Shown: positions 18,734 to 28,204, counted from the stretch's first letter. The stretch: DNA of 64,000 nt from Alicyclobacillus kakegawensis NBRC 103104 (GCF_001552655.1 NZ_BCRP01000005.1:62001-126000), one strand, 5' to 3'. Notes: a model not told the origin generated them from the sequence alone. Made by a program: numbers and translations.

Positions 18734-18762
18734 ATTATATGACGAATGCGGCAGGATGTGAA
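18734..18762 (-). promoter_or_regulatory. Sigma-A promoter of mntH
   Basis: Minus-strand TTCACA, 17 bp, perfect TATAAT, directly upstream of the MntR-type boxes. Confidence 0.75.
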
Positions 18763-18826
18763 CCCCCGCGCCGGTTGCGACATAGGCGCGGCCACCAGTC
18801 TTCGACGCAGGCTGACAAAAAATCGC

Positions 18827-18855
18827 TTGTCAGGCGCACCGGGCTGGCGTATCAT
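18827..18855 (+). promoter_or_regulatory. Sigma-A promoter of the PAP2 gene
   Basis: Plus-strand TTGTCA, 17 bp, TATCAT, about 55 bases before the ATG at 18911. Confidence 0.65.
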
Positions 18856-18910
18856 ACCGGACAGGCAGTCCATGCACGCCCTGGCACATTCGCAGGATAA
18901 GGAGAGCCAT

Positions 18911-19525
18911 ATGAATCCGTTTGACGACAAGGTCTTTCACGCGATCAACCAGTATGCCGGCCATACGCCCGGCCTCGACCAGTTTATGTATTTCATCGCC
19001 CAGTATTCGTTGGAACTGTACGCCCTCCTGTTCATCATCGCCTGGTTCGCCCTGCCGCGGCGCGAAGAAGCCAGGCGGCACGCTTTGGTCGTCTCCGTGG
19101 CCGGCGGCGTGATTGCGCTCATCATCAACCTGATCATCGGGACCATTTGGTACCGGCCCCGTCCATTCGTCGCCATGCCGCACCAGGTCAACCACATCGC
19201 GCCGCACCAGGACGACGCCTCGTTCCCCAGCGACCACGCCTCCGGCGCGTTCGGGTTCACGAGCGGATCGTTCGGCAAGGCGGCCCGTTGGGTGAGTTGG
19301 ACGTTTTTGATTCTGGCCATTCTGGTGATGATTGCCCGTGTGTACGTAGGCGACCACTGGCCGACCGACGTGCTGGCCAGCGTGGTTGTGGGTACGGTGT
19401 CCGGCCGCGTGGCCTGGTGGTTTGACCGGCCGCTGGCCGTGGTCAGCCGCCTGATTATGCGCATCTTCCGGCAGGGGCGCTTTTCTCGATCCGGCCGATC
19501 CCTGCACTACTCCCGCCGCTACTGA
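18911..19525 (+). CDS. PAP2-family membrane phosphatase (undecaprenyl-diphosphatase, BcrC-like)
   Basis: Integral membrane phosphatase of 204 residues, probably dephosphorylating undecaprenyl diphosphate at the outer face of the membrane and so recycling the cell-wall lipid carrier. The three PAP2 motifs are present in order: WYRPRPF, FPSDHASGAFGF (second motif with its His) and ARVYVGDHWPTDV with the catalytic His. About five hydrophobic segments are seen. The ATG has AAGGAG 8 bases upstream. Single-gene unit with its own promoter and terminator; other lipid phosphates remain possible substrates. Confidence 0.85.
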   Translation: MNPFDDKVFHAINQYAGHTPGLDQFMYFIAQYSLELYALLFIIAWFALPRREEARRHALVVSVAGGVIALIINLIIGTIWYRPRPFVAMPHQVNHIAPHQDDASFPSDHASGAFGFTSGSFGKAARWVSWTFLILAILVMIARVYVGDHWPTDVLASVVVGTVSGRVAWWFDRPLAVVSRLIMRIFRQGRFSRSGRSLHYSRRY

Positions 19526-19539
19526 TGCCAATCCGCGGA

Positions 19540-19568
19540 GCGCGCCCATAGGGCGCGCCTTTTGTTTT
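19540..19568 (+). terminator. Rho-independent terminator after the PAP2 gene
   Basis: GCGCGCCC-ATA-GGGCGCGC followed by CTTTTGTTTT. A TATAAT -10 for the next gene follows at 19604-19609, without a clear -35. Confidence 0.9.
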
Positions 19569-19642
19569 GCCCGGCGTTTGGTCAACCGCCCATGGCGCAA
19601 GGCTATAATGGTAGGGTGACTTGGAAAGGGGGCAATGGAGAC

Positions 19643-21025
19643 GTGAACCGCACATTCACTGCTTACCTGGCGTCTCACCGCGAACAGCACCTGGAAGAGT
19701 TGAAGCAGTTCCTGCGTTTTCCCAGCGTCAGCACGCAGCCGGAGCACGCCCAGGATGTCCGCGCCTGCGCCGAGTATCTGGCGCAGGCCATGCGCGAGGT
19801 CGGCCTCGACAGCGTCGCCGTGATGGACACTCCCGGCCACCCGGTGGTTTACGGAGAGCGCCTGGCGGCGCCCGGCAAGCCGACGGTCCTGATCTACGGG
19901 CACTACGACGTGCAGCCGGTCGATCCGCTCGAGCTCTGGCAGACGCCACCCTTTGAACCGACCCTGCGCGACGGGCGGCTGTATGCGCGCGGATCGAGCG
20001 ACGACAAAGGGCAGGTGTTCATGCACCTCAAGGCGCTTGAAGCGCTGCTGGCGACCGAGGGCGAGCTGCCGGTCAATGTCAAACTGCTGATAGAAGGCGA
20101 GGAGGAGATCGGCAGCCGGCACCTGGAAGGGTTTGTGGAGCGGCACCTGGACCTGCTGCAGGCGGATGTCATCGTCATCTCCGACACGACCATGCTGGCG
20201 CCGGACCAGCCTTCCGTCTGCTACGGGCTGCGCGGCCTGGCGGCGCTGCAGATTGATGTGCGCGGGGCCAAGGGCGACCTGCACTCCGGGCTGTATGGAG
20301 GGGCCGTGCAGAACCCAATTCAGGCGCTGGTGCACATCCTCGACTCGATGCACGACGATTCTGGCCGCATCACGGTGGACGGGTTTTACGACGGCGTGCA
20401 GCCCCTGACCGAGGAGGAACGACAGTCGATAGCGGCGCTGCCGTTTGACGACGCCCAATTGGCCGCCGAATTGGAAGTGCCAACCCTCCACGGCGAACCC
20501 GGATACACGACCCTGGAGCGGCTGTGGGTACGGCCGACGCTGGAGTTCAACGGCATCTACGGCGGGTATCAAGGGGCCGGCACCAAGACGGTCATCCCCA
20601 ACGAGGCGCACGCCAAGGTCACCTGCCGCCTGGTGCCCGACCAGGACCCGGAGCGGGTATTCGCGGCGATTGAAGCGCACGTGCGCCGCCACACACCGCC
20701 GGGGGTGACGGCCAGCGTGCAGCGCTTTGACGCCGGGCGCGCCTATGTGACCCCGTTTGACCATCCGGCGATCCAGCAGGCTGCACGCGCCTATGAGAAG
20801 GCCTACGGGAAGCCGGCCGCGTTCACGCGCATGGGCGGATCGATAGGCGTTGTGGACACGTTCGCGCGCCGCATCGGGGCCCCGATTGTCATGATGGGGT
20901 TTGCCTCCAGCGATGAAAACTTCCACGCGCCCAACGAGTTTTTCCGCCTGGAGAACCTGGAAAAAGGGTTGGAGACATTATGCTGGTATTGGCTGGGACT
21001 GGAGGACGCGCTGCGCGGAAAGTAG
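19643..21025 (+). CDS. M20-family metallodipeptidase
   Basis: Cytosolic zinc dipeptidase/aminoacylase of 460 residues related to the carnosinase-type M20 peptidases. Metal and catalytic residues sit in YGHYDVQPVDP (His ~87, Asp ~89), ARGSSDDKGQ, IEGEEEIGS (catalytic Glu and ligand), SDTTML and FHAPNEF (last His). A dimerisation (lid) domain is inserted between about residues 180 and 330. The GTG at 19643 was chosen over the longer frame, which would run through the promoter. It stands alone between two terminators and converges with codY. Confidence 0.88.
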   Translation: MNRTFTAYLASHREQHLEELKQFLRFPSVSTQPEHAQDVRACAEYLAQAMREVGLDSVAVMDTPGHPVVYGERLAAPGKPTVLIYGHYDVQPVDPLELWQTPPFEPTLRDGRLYARGSSDDKGQVFMHLKALEALLATEGELPVNVKLLIEGEEEIGSRHLEGFVERHLDLLQADVIVISDTTMLAPDQPSVCYGLRGLAALQIDVRGAKGDLHSGLYGGAVQNPIQALVHILDSMHDDSGRITVDGFYDGVQPLTEEERQSIAALPFDDAQLAAELEVPTLHGEPGYTTLERLWVRPTLEFNGIYGGYQGAGTKTVIPNEAHAKVTCRLVPDQDPERVFAAIEAHVRRHTPPGVTASVQRFDAGRAYVTPFDHPAIQQAARAYEKAYGKPAAFTRMGGSIGVVDTFARRIGAPIVMMGFASSDENFHAPNEFFRLENLEKGLETLCWYWLGLEDALRGK

Positions 21026-21083
21026 GCTCCAGCCAAATCGAGGATTTGTCGGTTTGCGCCAAAGGTGTGCAAAGGGTATGCGA

Positions 21084-21127
21084 AAGGGACCCTCTGGGGA
21101 GACGGCCCAGGGGGTCCCTTGGTTTTC
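21084..21127. terminator. Bidirectional terminator between the dipeptidase gene and codY
   Basis: Long stem AAGGGACCC...CTGGG / CCCAG...GGGTCCCTT between convergent genes. The plus-strand side is followed by GGTTTTC and the minus-strand side by TCGCATACCCTTTG, so it can serve both. Confidence 0.7.
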
Positions 21128-21158
21128 TGGCGGCCCGGTGCGGGCCTGTACACCTGCG

Positions 21159-21944
21159 TCAGCGGTCAAACTGGCGCGCGATTTCCTCTTCGACGTACGG
21201 GTTGAGAATCCGCAGGTGGGTGCCCTTCATGCCGAGGGACCGGCTTTCCAGTGTGCCGGCGCTCTCCAGCTTGCGGATGCTGTTGACGATGACGGAGCGG
21301 GTGACGCCATGCTCGTCGGCAATCTGGCTGCTGACCACGATGCCATCCGCCGACTCCTTGACCGCATCGATGAGGTATTTGGCAGCCTGCAGTTCCGAGA
21401 AGCTGAGGGAGTCCACCGCCAAACGCGCGAGCGAGCGCTGGCGACCCTCTTCTTCCTTGTGCTGCTGGCGGGAGTGCACAACCTCCAATGCCACAACCGT
21501 CGCGCTGTACTCAATGAGAATCATGTCGTCATCGTCGAACGGCCGCTCCGAACGGGCGAACACAAGAGTGCCCTGACGTTCCCGGGCCCCAATGACCGGC
21601 GCCACAGCGATGTGCTTCGACTGGAACGAGGCGTTCTCCTCCTCGGTCGAGAACACGTAAAACGGTTCTTTGTTCTGCAGATTGGGCGTGGCCGTTTCCA
21701 CACGCAACAGGTGCTTGTTGAACTCCTCCGGGAAGCGTCCGTCTTCGGTCATGATTTTCAGCCACTCTTCGGTGAGCGCCTCGTCAATCACGCCGTAGCC
21801 GAGAATCTTGCCCTTGCGGCCGACGATGTATACATTGCAGGACATCACACGGCTGAGAAATTCGGCGACGTCGCTGAAATTCACCTGGTCACTGGATGAC
21901 CGCAACAATTGGCCAAGTTCCTGAACCTTCTCCAACAGTTTCAA
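21159..21944 (-). CDS. codY: Global nutrient regulator CodY
   Basis: GTP- and branched-chain-amino-acid-sensing repressor, 261 residues. The N-terminal GAF domain (MKLLEKVQELGQLLRSSS ... YIVGRKGKILGYG) binds Ile/Leu/Val. The C-terminal winged helix is VVSSQIADEHGVTRSVIVNS followed by RKLESAGTLESRSLGMKGT, near-identical to the known CodY recognition helix. Length matches the family. Here it is a single gene, not in the usual codWX/hslUV operon. It converges with a dipeptidase gene and has unexplained dyad elements upstream. Confidence 0.97.
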   Translation of the reverse strand: MKLLEKVQELGQLLRSSSDQVNFSDVAEFLSRVMSCNVYIVGRKGKILGYGVIDEALTEEWLKIMTEDGRFPEEFNKHLLRVETATPNLQNKEPFYVFSTEEENASFQSKHIAVAPVIGARERQGTLVFARSERPFDDDDMILIEYSATVVALEVVHSRQQHKEEEGRQRSLARLAVDSLSFSELQAAKYLIDAVKESADGIVVSSQIADEHGVTRSVIVNSIRKLESAGTLESRSLGMKGTHLRILNPYVEEEIARQFDR

Positions 21945-22148
21945 CGCTCATTCTCCTAACAATCCGAAGTATTTGTCCCGCCGTCCGGACCGGCAGACCA
22001 TGCCGCCCGCCCTCACTGCCACAGCATGTCCAACTTTCGGTCCGGTAATGCTACCCGGGAGGCGGAACCAGCCCCGAACAGCACCATGCATTACTGTACC
22101 ACGTAACATTCAGATTTGTCCCGGGCCGCGGCACGATTTTCGCCCGGA

Positions 22149-22197
22149 TTCGACAAATGTTCACATTTCGTCTACATCCGTGTCATATTTTGTCGAA
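22149..22197. repeat. Nested inverted repeats upstream of codY
   Basis: Outer arms TTCGACAAA (22149-22157) and TTTGTCGAA (22189-22197) are perfect and 31 bases apart. Inside lies a second dyad, GAC-AAATGT-TC-ACATTT-C-GTC (22152-22172). They lie ~200 bases upstream of the codY start. The rest of 21945-22264 shows no gene; a weak minus-strand -10 (TACAGT) near 22100 may serve codY. Confidence 0.55.
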
Positions 22198-22264
22198 CAG
22201 GCATGGGGTTGTCCCCCCGCACATACACATCCAGTGTCAATCTGTGCGCCGGGAGGCGATGTGA

Positions 22265-22429
22265 CGTGACGGACACGCTCCGTTTTCCCGCCTGAGCCTG
22301 ATTATCGCAGCGGCCGAAATGGGAGTGAAACTGGGGCTTCTGCCTGAGGTCGTCGGACAATCGGTCATCCTCGTCGCGGTCATCACCTGTATCGTGTCGC
22401 CGGTGGTGTTTTTGAGCCTTCTCGGATAA
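22265..22429 (+). pseudogene. C-terminal remnant of a CPA2-type cation/proton antiporter
   Basis: An open stretch of 54 codons, ending in TAA at 22427-22429, reads like the last helix pair of KefB/NapA-type antiporters: RLSLIIAAAEMGVKLGLL followed by SVILVAVITCIVSPVVF. It begins directly after an in-frame TGA at 22262. A GGGAGG-GAT-GTG start context at 22254-22263 leads into ACG TGA and is out of frame. No N-terminal part is found upstream, so this is best read as the relic of a deleted antiporter gene. The similarity was judged by eye. Confidence 0.5.
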
Positions 22430-22461
22430 TTAGCGCCAGCGTTCCCGGGGTCGCTGCCGCG

Positions 22462-22761
22462 TCACCTGCCCGCTTCCTTGAGGCGCCCGAGCACCAGCGT
22501 ATATCCGTCCGATCCGTAGTTCAAACAGCGCTTCACGCGGCTGATGGTGGCCGTGCTGGCGCCCGTCTCCGTTTCGATCTGGTGGTACGTTTGACCGGCC
22601 TGGAGCATGCGCGCGACTTCCAGGCGCTGCGCCAACGACCTGATCTCGCCAATGGTGCACAGGTCGTCGAAAAACCGGTAACACTCCTCGACCGACTGCA
22701 GGGTCAGGACCGCTTCAAACAGACGGGTCACCATTGGATCGCGAATCCTATCGATGGGCAT
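22462..22761 (-). CDS. YerC/YecD-type TrpR-like DNA-binding protein
   Basis: Small protein of 99 residues with the TrpR/YerC helix-turn-helix: LAQRLEVARMLQAGQTYHQI, then ETGASTATISRVKRCLNYGS. Family members are conserved in Firmicutes, often uncharacterised. The ATG at 22761 has AAGGGTGA upstream and removes 18 residues of the longer frame. It lies 150 bases after the E2 gene in the same direction; a GC-rich dyad in the gap may partly separate transcription. Targets are unknown. Confidence 0.85.
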   Translation of the reverse strand: MPIDRIRDPMVTRLFEAVLTLQSVEECYRFFDDLCTIGEIRSLAQRLEVARMLQAGQTYHQIETETGASTATISRVKRCLNYGSDGYTLVLGRLKEAGR

Positions 22762-22908
22762 GCCGCTTTCACCCTTTACAGTGTTGAATCCATTTCCCCG
22801 TCTATGGTAGCACACGCGTCCGGCACCGCCCAGACCTCAGGGAAACGCCGCATCCCCCGCGCGCGCCGGCGGACCGCCCGGCGACCGGCGCGGCCCACCC
22901 GCACAGCT

Positions 22909-24513
22909 TTATCGCAGTTCGAGCATCAGTTCCTCCGGGTGCTCAATCAACCGCTTCAGGTGGTTCAGGAAACGCACCGACATGGCCCCGTCAATGACGC
23001 GGTGGTCAAAGGACAGGGTGACGGTCATCACCTGACGAATCTTGATCTCGTCCTCGATGACCACCGGCTTCTTCTGAATCTGGTGGACGCCGAGGATGCC
23101 CACCTCTGGGTAATTGAGAATCGGTGTCGCAAACAGGCCGCCAATCGGCCCCATGTTGGTGATGGTAAACGTGCTCCCGCGCAGGTCCTGCGGCGTCAAG
23201 GTCCGGTTTCTGGCCCCGCTGGAGAGACGGTAGATCTCTTCACCGATCTCGCGCAATGTCAGTTGGTCGGCGTCCCGGACCACCGGGACAAACAAACCGT
23301 CGGGTGTATCGACGGCGATGCCGATGTGGTACTCCGGCAGCAGCAGGATCTCCTCCGCCTCTTCGTCGAGCCTCGCGTTGAAGTACGGGAAGGCGCGCAG
23401 CGCCGACACCACCGCCTTGACGATGAACGGAAGGTAACTGATGCGCCGCCCCTCCGGCTCCAGACGCTCATTCCAACGCTGCCGCAGCGCCACCAGCGAA
23501 GTGGCGTCGCATTCGTCAAACGCCGTCACGTGCGGGGCCGTGAAGACAGAGCGCTTGACGTGTTCGGCGGTGGCCCGGCGAATGCCGCGGAACGGCACCC
23601 GCGTCGGCGTCGGCGGATCTCCGCCGGCAGCGCGCGAGGCCGCCCCGAGGGGCCGTCGCACGGTGTCCTCCCCCTGGGAAGGGGCCTCGCTGGCGGGCCG
23701 GGGTGGACTGTAAGGCCCGTCCTCCACGGCGAACCCTTGCCGCGCGGACCGGGGGACCGGCGTGGGATAGCCGCCCTGACGCAGGTCGCGCTCACCGCGG
23801 CTCGGCCGCTGCGCGAGCGACCAGAGCAGGGACGTCCCGTGTTCACTCATGCTCTTGGCCGGGCCAGAGACGGCCGGCGCCGTGCGCTCCTGTAGGTACC
23901 GTTGAACGTCCGACTTGAGGATGCGCCCGCCCGGGCCGGTGCCTTTGACGTCCCACAACGAAACCCCGTGCTGGCGCGCAAAGTGGCGAACACCCGGCGT
24001 CGCCTTGGGACGGGCCCCCGCGCCCAGGCCGCCCGCCGCGTCGGCGCGGCCTGGCACCCCAGGGTCCGGGTTGTCTACGGCAGCAGGGGCATGCCGCCGC
24101 TGCGACGGGGTGGACTCGGCCGCCCGCTCGCCGTCGTCGACCGCCCTGTCCTCATGCTGCCGGCCTTTGTCCCCGCGGTCCGCGTCGGCGGCCGCTGGGC
24201 CGGACCTGCCCCCTCGCGCCGCAGTCAACGGGGACGGATCTGGGGCGCGGATGACGACCGGATCGCCAATCACACTCTCCGGCTCTATCTCAACCAGCAC
24301 GTCGCCGACGTGGGCGATGCTGCCGGTGGGCGCATGGATGTGCGTAATAACCCCCGATGTGGGCGCCGGCAGCTCGACAATCGCCTTGTCCGTCTGCACC
24401 TCCACCACCGGGTCAAACTCCTCCACGCGGTCCCCCTCGTGCACCAGCCAGCGCACAATTTCCGCCTCGTGGAGGCCTTCCCCCACGTCTGGCAAGCGAA
24501 ACTCGACCGCCAT
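22909..24513 (-). CDS. Dihydrolipoamide acyltransferase (E2) of a 2-oxoacid dehydrogenase complex
   Basis: Core E2 subunit, 534 residues. The lipoyl domain covers residues 1-78 with the lipoylated Lys43 in QTDKAIVEL. The E1/E3-binding domain is at about 172-207 (RHFARQHGVSLWDVKGTGPG). The catalytic domain runs from ~305 to the end, with HRVIDGA holding His504 and Asp508. Normal Firmicutes E2 proteins have about 400-450 residues; the excess is in two Pro/Arg/Gly/Ala-rich linkers, the second about 95 residues long. Fourteen bases separate it from the E1-beta gene. No E3 gene is in the cluster, so a shared E3 from elsewhere must be used. Substrate (branched-chain 2-oxoacids or pyruvate) is not settled. 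Confidence 0.92.
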   Translation of the reverse strand: MAVEFRLPDVGEGLHEAEIVRWLVHEGDRVEEFDPVVEVQTDKAIVELPAPTSGVITHIHAPTGSIAHVGDVLVEIEPESVIGDPVVIRAPDPSPLTAARGGRSGPAAADADRGDKGRQHEDRAVDDGERAAESTPSQRRHAPAAVDNPDPGVPGRADAAGGLGAGARPKATPGVRHFARQHGVSLWDVKGTGPGGRILKSDVQRYLQERTAPAVSGPAKSMSEHGTSLLWSLAQRPSRGERDLRQGGYPTPVPRSARQGFAVEDGPYSPPRPASEAPSQGEDTVRRPLGAASRAAGGDPPTPTRVPFRGIRRATAEHVKRSVFTAPHVTAFDECDATSLVALRQRWNERLEPEGRRISYLPFIVKAVVSALRAFPYFNARLDEEAEEILLLPEYHIGIAVDTPDGLFVPVVRDADQLTLREIGEEIYRLSSGARNRTLTPQDLRGSTFTITNMGPIGGLFATPILNYPEVGILGVHQIQKKPVVIEDEIKIRQVMTVTLSFDHRVIDGAMSVRFLNHLKRLIEHPEELMLELR

Positions 24514-24527
24514 GCGGCAACCCCCTT

Positions 24528-25514
24528 TCAGAACGTCATCACCTTGCGAATCCCTTCGACAATCCGCCCCGCGTCCGGCGCGTACCAGTCTTCCAATTGG
24601 AACAGCGGGGCCGGCACGTCATAGCTGGCCACCCGCGCCACCGGCGCTTCCAGGTCGAGGATGCACTCCTCGCCGATGCGCGCCGCCAGCTCTGCCCCGA
24701 GCCCGAGGTGGCCGCACGCTTCGTGGGCGATGACCGCCCGGCCGGTGCGGATGACCGAGGAAAACACCGTCTCCTCGTCCCACGGCGAAAGGGTGCGCAG
24801 GTCAATGACTTCGACGCTCCATCCGTGCTCCTGCTCTGCCTGCTGTGCCGCTTTCAGGGCGTCGCGCAAGGCGCTTCCCCAGCTGATGAGCGTCACGTCG
24901 CGGCCCGCGCGGACGATCTCCGCCCGCCCCAGGGGAACGGTGTAATAGTCGTCCGGCACGTTCTCCCGGTAGGCGCGGTAGAGGCGCATCGGCTCAAGGA
25001 AGATGACCGGGTCCTCCGATTCGATGGCCGACAGCAGCAGCCCCTTGCCATCGTACGGCCGCGATGGGCTGACCACCACCAACCCGGGGGTGTGCGCGAA
25101 AAACGTTTCCGTGCTGTCCGAGTGCAGCTCCGGCGCCCGGTTGCGCCCGCCGTATGGCACGCGCACCACCAGCGGCGCGGTGTAGCGCCCGCGCGAACGC
25201 ATGCGGATGCGGGCGATGTGCGAGACCACCTGTTCAAATCCCGGGTAGATGAAGGCCATGAACTGAATCTCCGGCACCGGCCGCATGCCGTTGGCGGCCA
25301 GGCCCAGCGAGGTGCCCAAAATCCCCGCCTCGGCCAGCGGCGTGTCGACCACTCGGTCCTCGCCGAACTCCTCAAGGAGCCCCTCGGTAGCGCGAAAGAC
25401 TCCCCCGTTTTTGCCGATGTCCTCACCCAGCAGCATGACCCGCTCGTCGCGCCGCATGGCTTCGCGCAGGCCGGCGTTGATGGCCTGTATGAGAGTCAAT
25501 TCCCGGCCGCTCAT
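24528..25514 (-). CDS. 2-oxoacid dehydrogenase E1 component, beta subunit
   Basis: Pairs with E1-alpha to form the thiamine-diphosphate decarboxylase of the complex. The 328-residue product begins [15 protein letters not shown] and carries [19 protein letters not shown]-like [11 protein letters not shown] and the C-terminal [18 protein letters not shown], all typical of BCKDH/PDH E1-beta. It overlaps the E1-alpha stop by 4 bases (ATGA coupling), consistent with equimolar production. Confidence 0.95.
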   Translation of the reverse strand: MSGRELTLIQAINAGLREAMRRDERVMLLGEDIGKNGGVFRATEGLLEEFGEDRVVDTPLAEAGILGTSLGLAANGMRPVPEIQFMAFIYPGFEQVVSHIARIRMRSRGRYTAPLVVRVPYGGRNRAPELHSDSTETFFAHTPGLVVVSPSRPYDGKGLLLSAIESEDPVIFLEPMRLYRAYRENVPDDYYTVPLGRAEIVRAGRDVTLISWGSALRDALKAAQQAEQEHGWSVEVIDLRTLSPWDEETVFSSVIRTGRAVIAHEACGHLGLGAELAARIGEECILDLEAPVARVASYDVPAPLFQLEDWYAPDAGRIVEGIRKVMTF

Positions 25515-26575
25515 CGATCCGCCCCCTCTCGCCGCGCCAGCCGCGCCCGCAATTCATCGCGCTGGCGGACCAGCTGCGGCGGCAGTTCAGCGTAGACGTG
25601 GTCAAACAGGTCGTCCGGGTTCGGAGGCGGCGCCGCCTCCATGGCCCGGATGGCCGCCGCGATACCCTGGTTCACCCGCCGCTCCAGCGCCTGCTGCCGC
25701 TCTTCGTCCCACAGGCCCCAGCCTTCCAGGCGGCGGCGGTGGCAGAGCAGCGGATCGCGCTCGCGCCAAGCCTCGGCTTCCTCTTTCGGGCGGTATTTGG
25801 ATGGATCATCCGAGGTCGTGTGCGGGCCATAGCGGTACGTCAGCGCCTCAATCAACGTCGCGCCGCCGCCCTCCCGGGCCTGCGCCAGCGCCTCCCGCAC
25901 CGCCTGGTAGACGGCAATGGCGTCGCTGCCATCCACCCGCTTGCCGACGAGGCCATACGCCTGGGCCTTTTGCGCAATCGTCTCACTCGCCGTCTGCCGG
26001 GCGTACGGCACGCTGATGGCATACTGGTTGTTTTCGCAGAAAAAGACGACCGGCAACCGAAACACCCCGGCGAAGTTGAGCGCCTCGTGGAAGTCGCCTT
26101 CCGAGCTGGCGCCGTCTCCGAAGAACGCCAGCACCACCTCATCCAAGCCGCGCAGGCGGGCCGCCCAGGCCACCCCCGCCGCATGCGGAAGCTGCGTGGC
26201 AATCGGTACGGCAATCGGGAACACTTTCACTCCCTCCGGGATATACAGGCCCTCGGCCCGGCCGTTCCAGTACAGGAGCAACCGCTCCATCGGCACCCCG
26301 TGTACGAGCATCGCCCCGGTGTCCCTGTAGGTGGGAAACACCCAGTCGTCCTGGCGCAGCGCCAAGGTGCTGGCCACCTGGCACGCCTCGTGGCCTTCCA
26401 CCGGCGGATAGGTGCCTATGCGCCCGCTGCGCTGGAGGGCCACCAGGCGGCGATCAAATTGACGTACCCACACCATTTGTTCGTACATGTGCACCAACAG
26501 GGCGTCGTCCATCCCGCTTGGCTTTGGCTCATCGGCCGCTGTGGCCGGATGAATCACGTACGACACATCCATCAT
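25511..26575 (-). CDS. 2-oxoacid dehydrogenase E1 component, alpha subunit
   Basis: Thiamine-diphosphate-binding subunit, about 354 residues. The cofactor motif is [20 protein letters not shown] ending near CENNQYAIS, and the phosphorylation-loop region [12 protein letters not shown] is present. The start is taken as the ATG at 26575 with GAGAAGGG just upstream; the next ATG or a GTG two to three codons later would have better spacing. The 300 bases upstream (26576-26877) contain no gene, only a GC-rich dyad (26592-26617) and weak promoter-like sequence near 26800. Confidence 0.94.
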   Translation of the reverse strand: MMDVSYVIHPATAADEPKPSGMDDALLVHMYEQMVWVRQFDRRLVALQRSGRIGTYPPVEGHEACQVASTLALRQDDWVFPTYRDTGAMLVHGVPMERLLLYWNGRAEGLYIPEGVKVFPIAVPIATQLPHAAGVAWAARLRGLDEVVLAFFGDGASSEGDFHEALNFAGVFRLPVVFFCENNQYAISVPYARQTASETIAQKAQAYGLVGKRVDGSDAIAVYQAVREALAQAREGGGATLIEALTYRYGPHTTSDDPSKYRPKEEAEAWRERDPLLCHRRRLEGWGLWDEERQQALERRVNQGIAAAIRAMEAAPPPNPDDLFDHVYAELPPQLVRQRDELRARLARREGADR

Positions 26576-26591
26576 CCCTTCTCGAGGTTGT

Positions 26592-26617
26592 CCGAGGCAG
26601 GGCGTCCCCGCCCTCGG
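26592..26617 (-). repeat. GC-rich dyad in the E1-alpha leader
   Basis: CCGAGG...CCTCGG with inner GC pairing, immediately before the ribosome site of the E1-alpha gene. It could be a processing or attenuation hairpin; no T tract follows. Confidence 0.3.
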
Positions 26618-26877
26618 GCAGTGCGTCGGCGTCCGGAGCAGATGGCCTTGGGGCTTTGGGCCTCGCCCAGCCCTGGGCCGCAAACGTGCAGCCGCTCAGT
26701 CCCGTGCTTCCTCACAATTCCACGCTGTGGCACGAATTCCCTGCATCACGCGAGCACTGTAGGCAGCGACGAACCGATGGCACATGTTGATATGATGTAC
26801 AAGCCGGCGCCAATTCGCAAGGTAACAAGCGGTCGCTCGCCGTCCTCCCGCCCGCCGCGCCGCGCGCCAGAGGGAAC

Positions 26878-28086
26878 TCACCGCGCCAGGTTCTCCCACA
26901 CCGTGGCCACGCCCTGGCCGACGCCGACACACAGCGTGGTCAAGCCAAAGCGGCCGCCGCTGCGCCCAAGCTGGTACATCAGCGTGGTCACCAGCCGCGC
27001 CCCGCTGGCTCCGAGCGGGTGGCCGAGGGCTATCGCGCCGCCGTTCGGGTTCACCTTCTCGTGGCTCAACCCGAGCAGCTGCATACAGGCCAGCGACTGG
27101 GCGGCGAACGCCTCGTTCAGCTCCACCACGTCCAGGTCGTCGAGGGAGATTCCCGCCCTGGCCAACGCCTTCTCTGTCGCCGGCACCGGGCCCAGGCCCA
27201 TGTAAGCCGGGTCCACCCCGGCCACTGCCGAGGTGACGTAGCGCAAGCGCGGCACCATCTGCAACTCGCGCGCCCTGTCGGCCGACATGATGAGTACAGC
27301 CGCCGCGCCGTCGTTGATCCCAGAGCTGTTGCCGGCCGTCACCGTCCCTCCCTCCCGGAAGGCCGGACGCAGGCGCGCCAGCTGCTCGAGCGCGCAATCG
27401 GGCCGTGGGTGTTCATCTTGTTCCACTCGCACCGTCTCTCCCCGGCGCCCGGTGGGCACCTCGACAGGCACAATCTCCTCCGCCAACCACCCGTTCTCCT
27501 GCGCCCGCTGTGCGCGCTGGTGGCTCGCCAGCGCAAACTCGTCCTGGACGGTGCGGGAAATGCCGTACCTCTCGGCCACATTCTCCGCCGTCTCGCCCAT
27601 GCTGTACGGGTGATGCATGGCGGCGAGTTTAGGATTGACCATGCGCCAGCCCAAGGTCGTGTCGTACAGCGTCCGGTCGCCCCGCGGATAGGCTTCCTCG
27701 GGTTTGGGCAGAACCAAAGGCGCCCGTGTCATGCTCTCCACGCCGCCGGCGATGAACACGTCGCCCTCCCCCAACAAGATGGCCCGCGCCGCCTGGTTGA
27801 TGGCCTCCAGCCCGGAAGCGCACAGGCGGTTGACCGTCACCCCGGCCACCCGCACCGGCAGCTCCGCCAACAGCGCGGCCATGCGGGCCACATTACGGTT
27901 GTCCTCGCCCGCCTGGTTGGCGCACCCCAGGTACACATCCTCAATCAGCGCGCCATCCAGCTGGTTGCGCTCGACCAGCGTCCGTATCACCAGCGCCGCC
28001 AAATCGTCGGGACGGACGGCGCTGAGCGCTCCCCGCTGCTTGCCGAACGGGGTGCGCAGCGCGTCCACAATCACGGCCTCTCGCAT
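26878..28086 (-). CDS. Acetyl-CoA C-acyltransferase (3-oxoadipyl/3-oxoacyl-CoA thiolase)
   Basis: Cleaves 3-oxoacyl-CoA with CoA; 402 residues. The acylated Cys lies in [15 protein letters not shown], the His in [12 protein letters not shown] and the second Cys in [26 protein letters not shown] at the N terminus is typical. The ATG at 28086 has GAGGAGG 8 bases upstream. Its neighbours (paaG- and paaK-like genes upstream, 2-oxoacid dehydrogenase downstream) fit the 3-oxoadipyl-CoA thiolase of phenylacetate breakdown, but a beta-oxidation thiolase cannot be excluded. A cre site overlaps the probable promoter. Confidence 0.9.
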   Translation of the reverse strand: MREAVIVDALRTPFGKQRGALSAVRPDDLAALVIRTLVERNQLDGALIEDVYLGCANQAGEDNRNVARMAALLAELPVRVAGVTVNRLCASGLEAINQAARAILLGEGDVFIAGGVESMTRAPLVLPKPEEAYPRGDRTLYDTTLGWRMVNPKLAAMHHPYSMGETAENVAERYGISRTVQDEFALASHQRAQRAQENGWLAEEIVPVEVPTGRRGETVRVEQDEHPRPDCALEQLARLRPAFREGGTVTAGNSSGINDGAAAVLIMSADRARELQMVPRLRYVTSAVAGVDPAYMGLGPVPATEKALARAGISLDDLDVVELNEAFAAQSLACMQLLGLSHEKVNPNGGAIALGHPLGASGARLVTTLMYQLGRSGGRFGLTTLCVGVGQGVATVWENLAR

Positions 28087-28204
28087 CCGACACGCCTCCT
28101 CATCTCCTCCGATGATGCACCAGCCCTTCCACCCTGTCCATATGCCCGGGCGCCTCAAGGCCGGGCTGACGCGCGGGGGCGACGCCCGCCACCCGCCGGA
28201 TTAT

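Noticed and set aside
18830-20926. A 698-codon minus-strand frame opposite the PAP2 and dipeptidase genes
   Set aside because: Shadow of two well-supported plus-strand genes; it also crosses their terminator and promoter.
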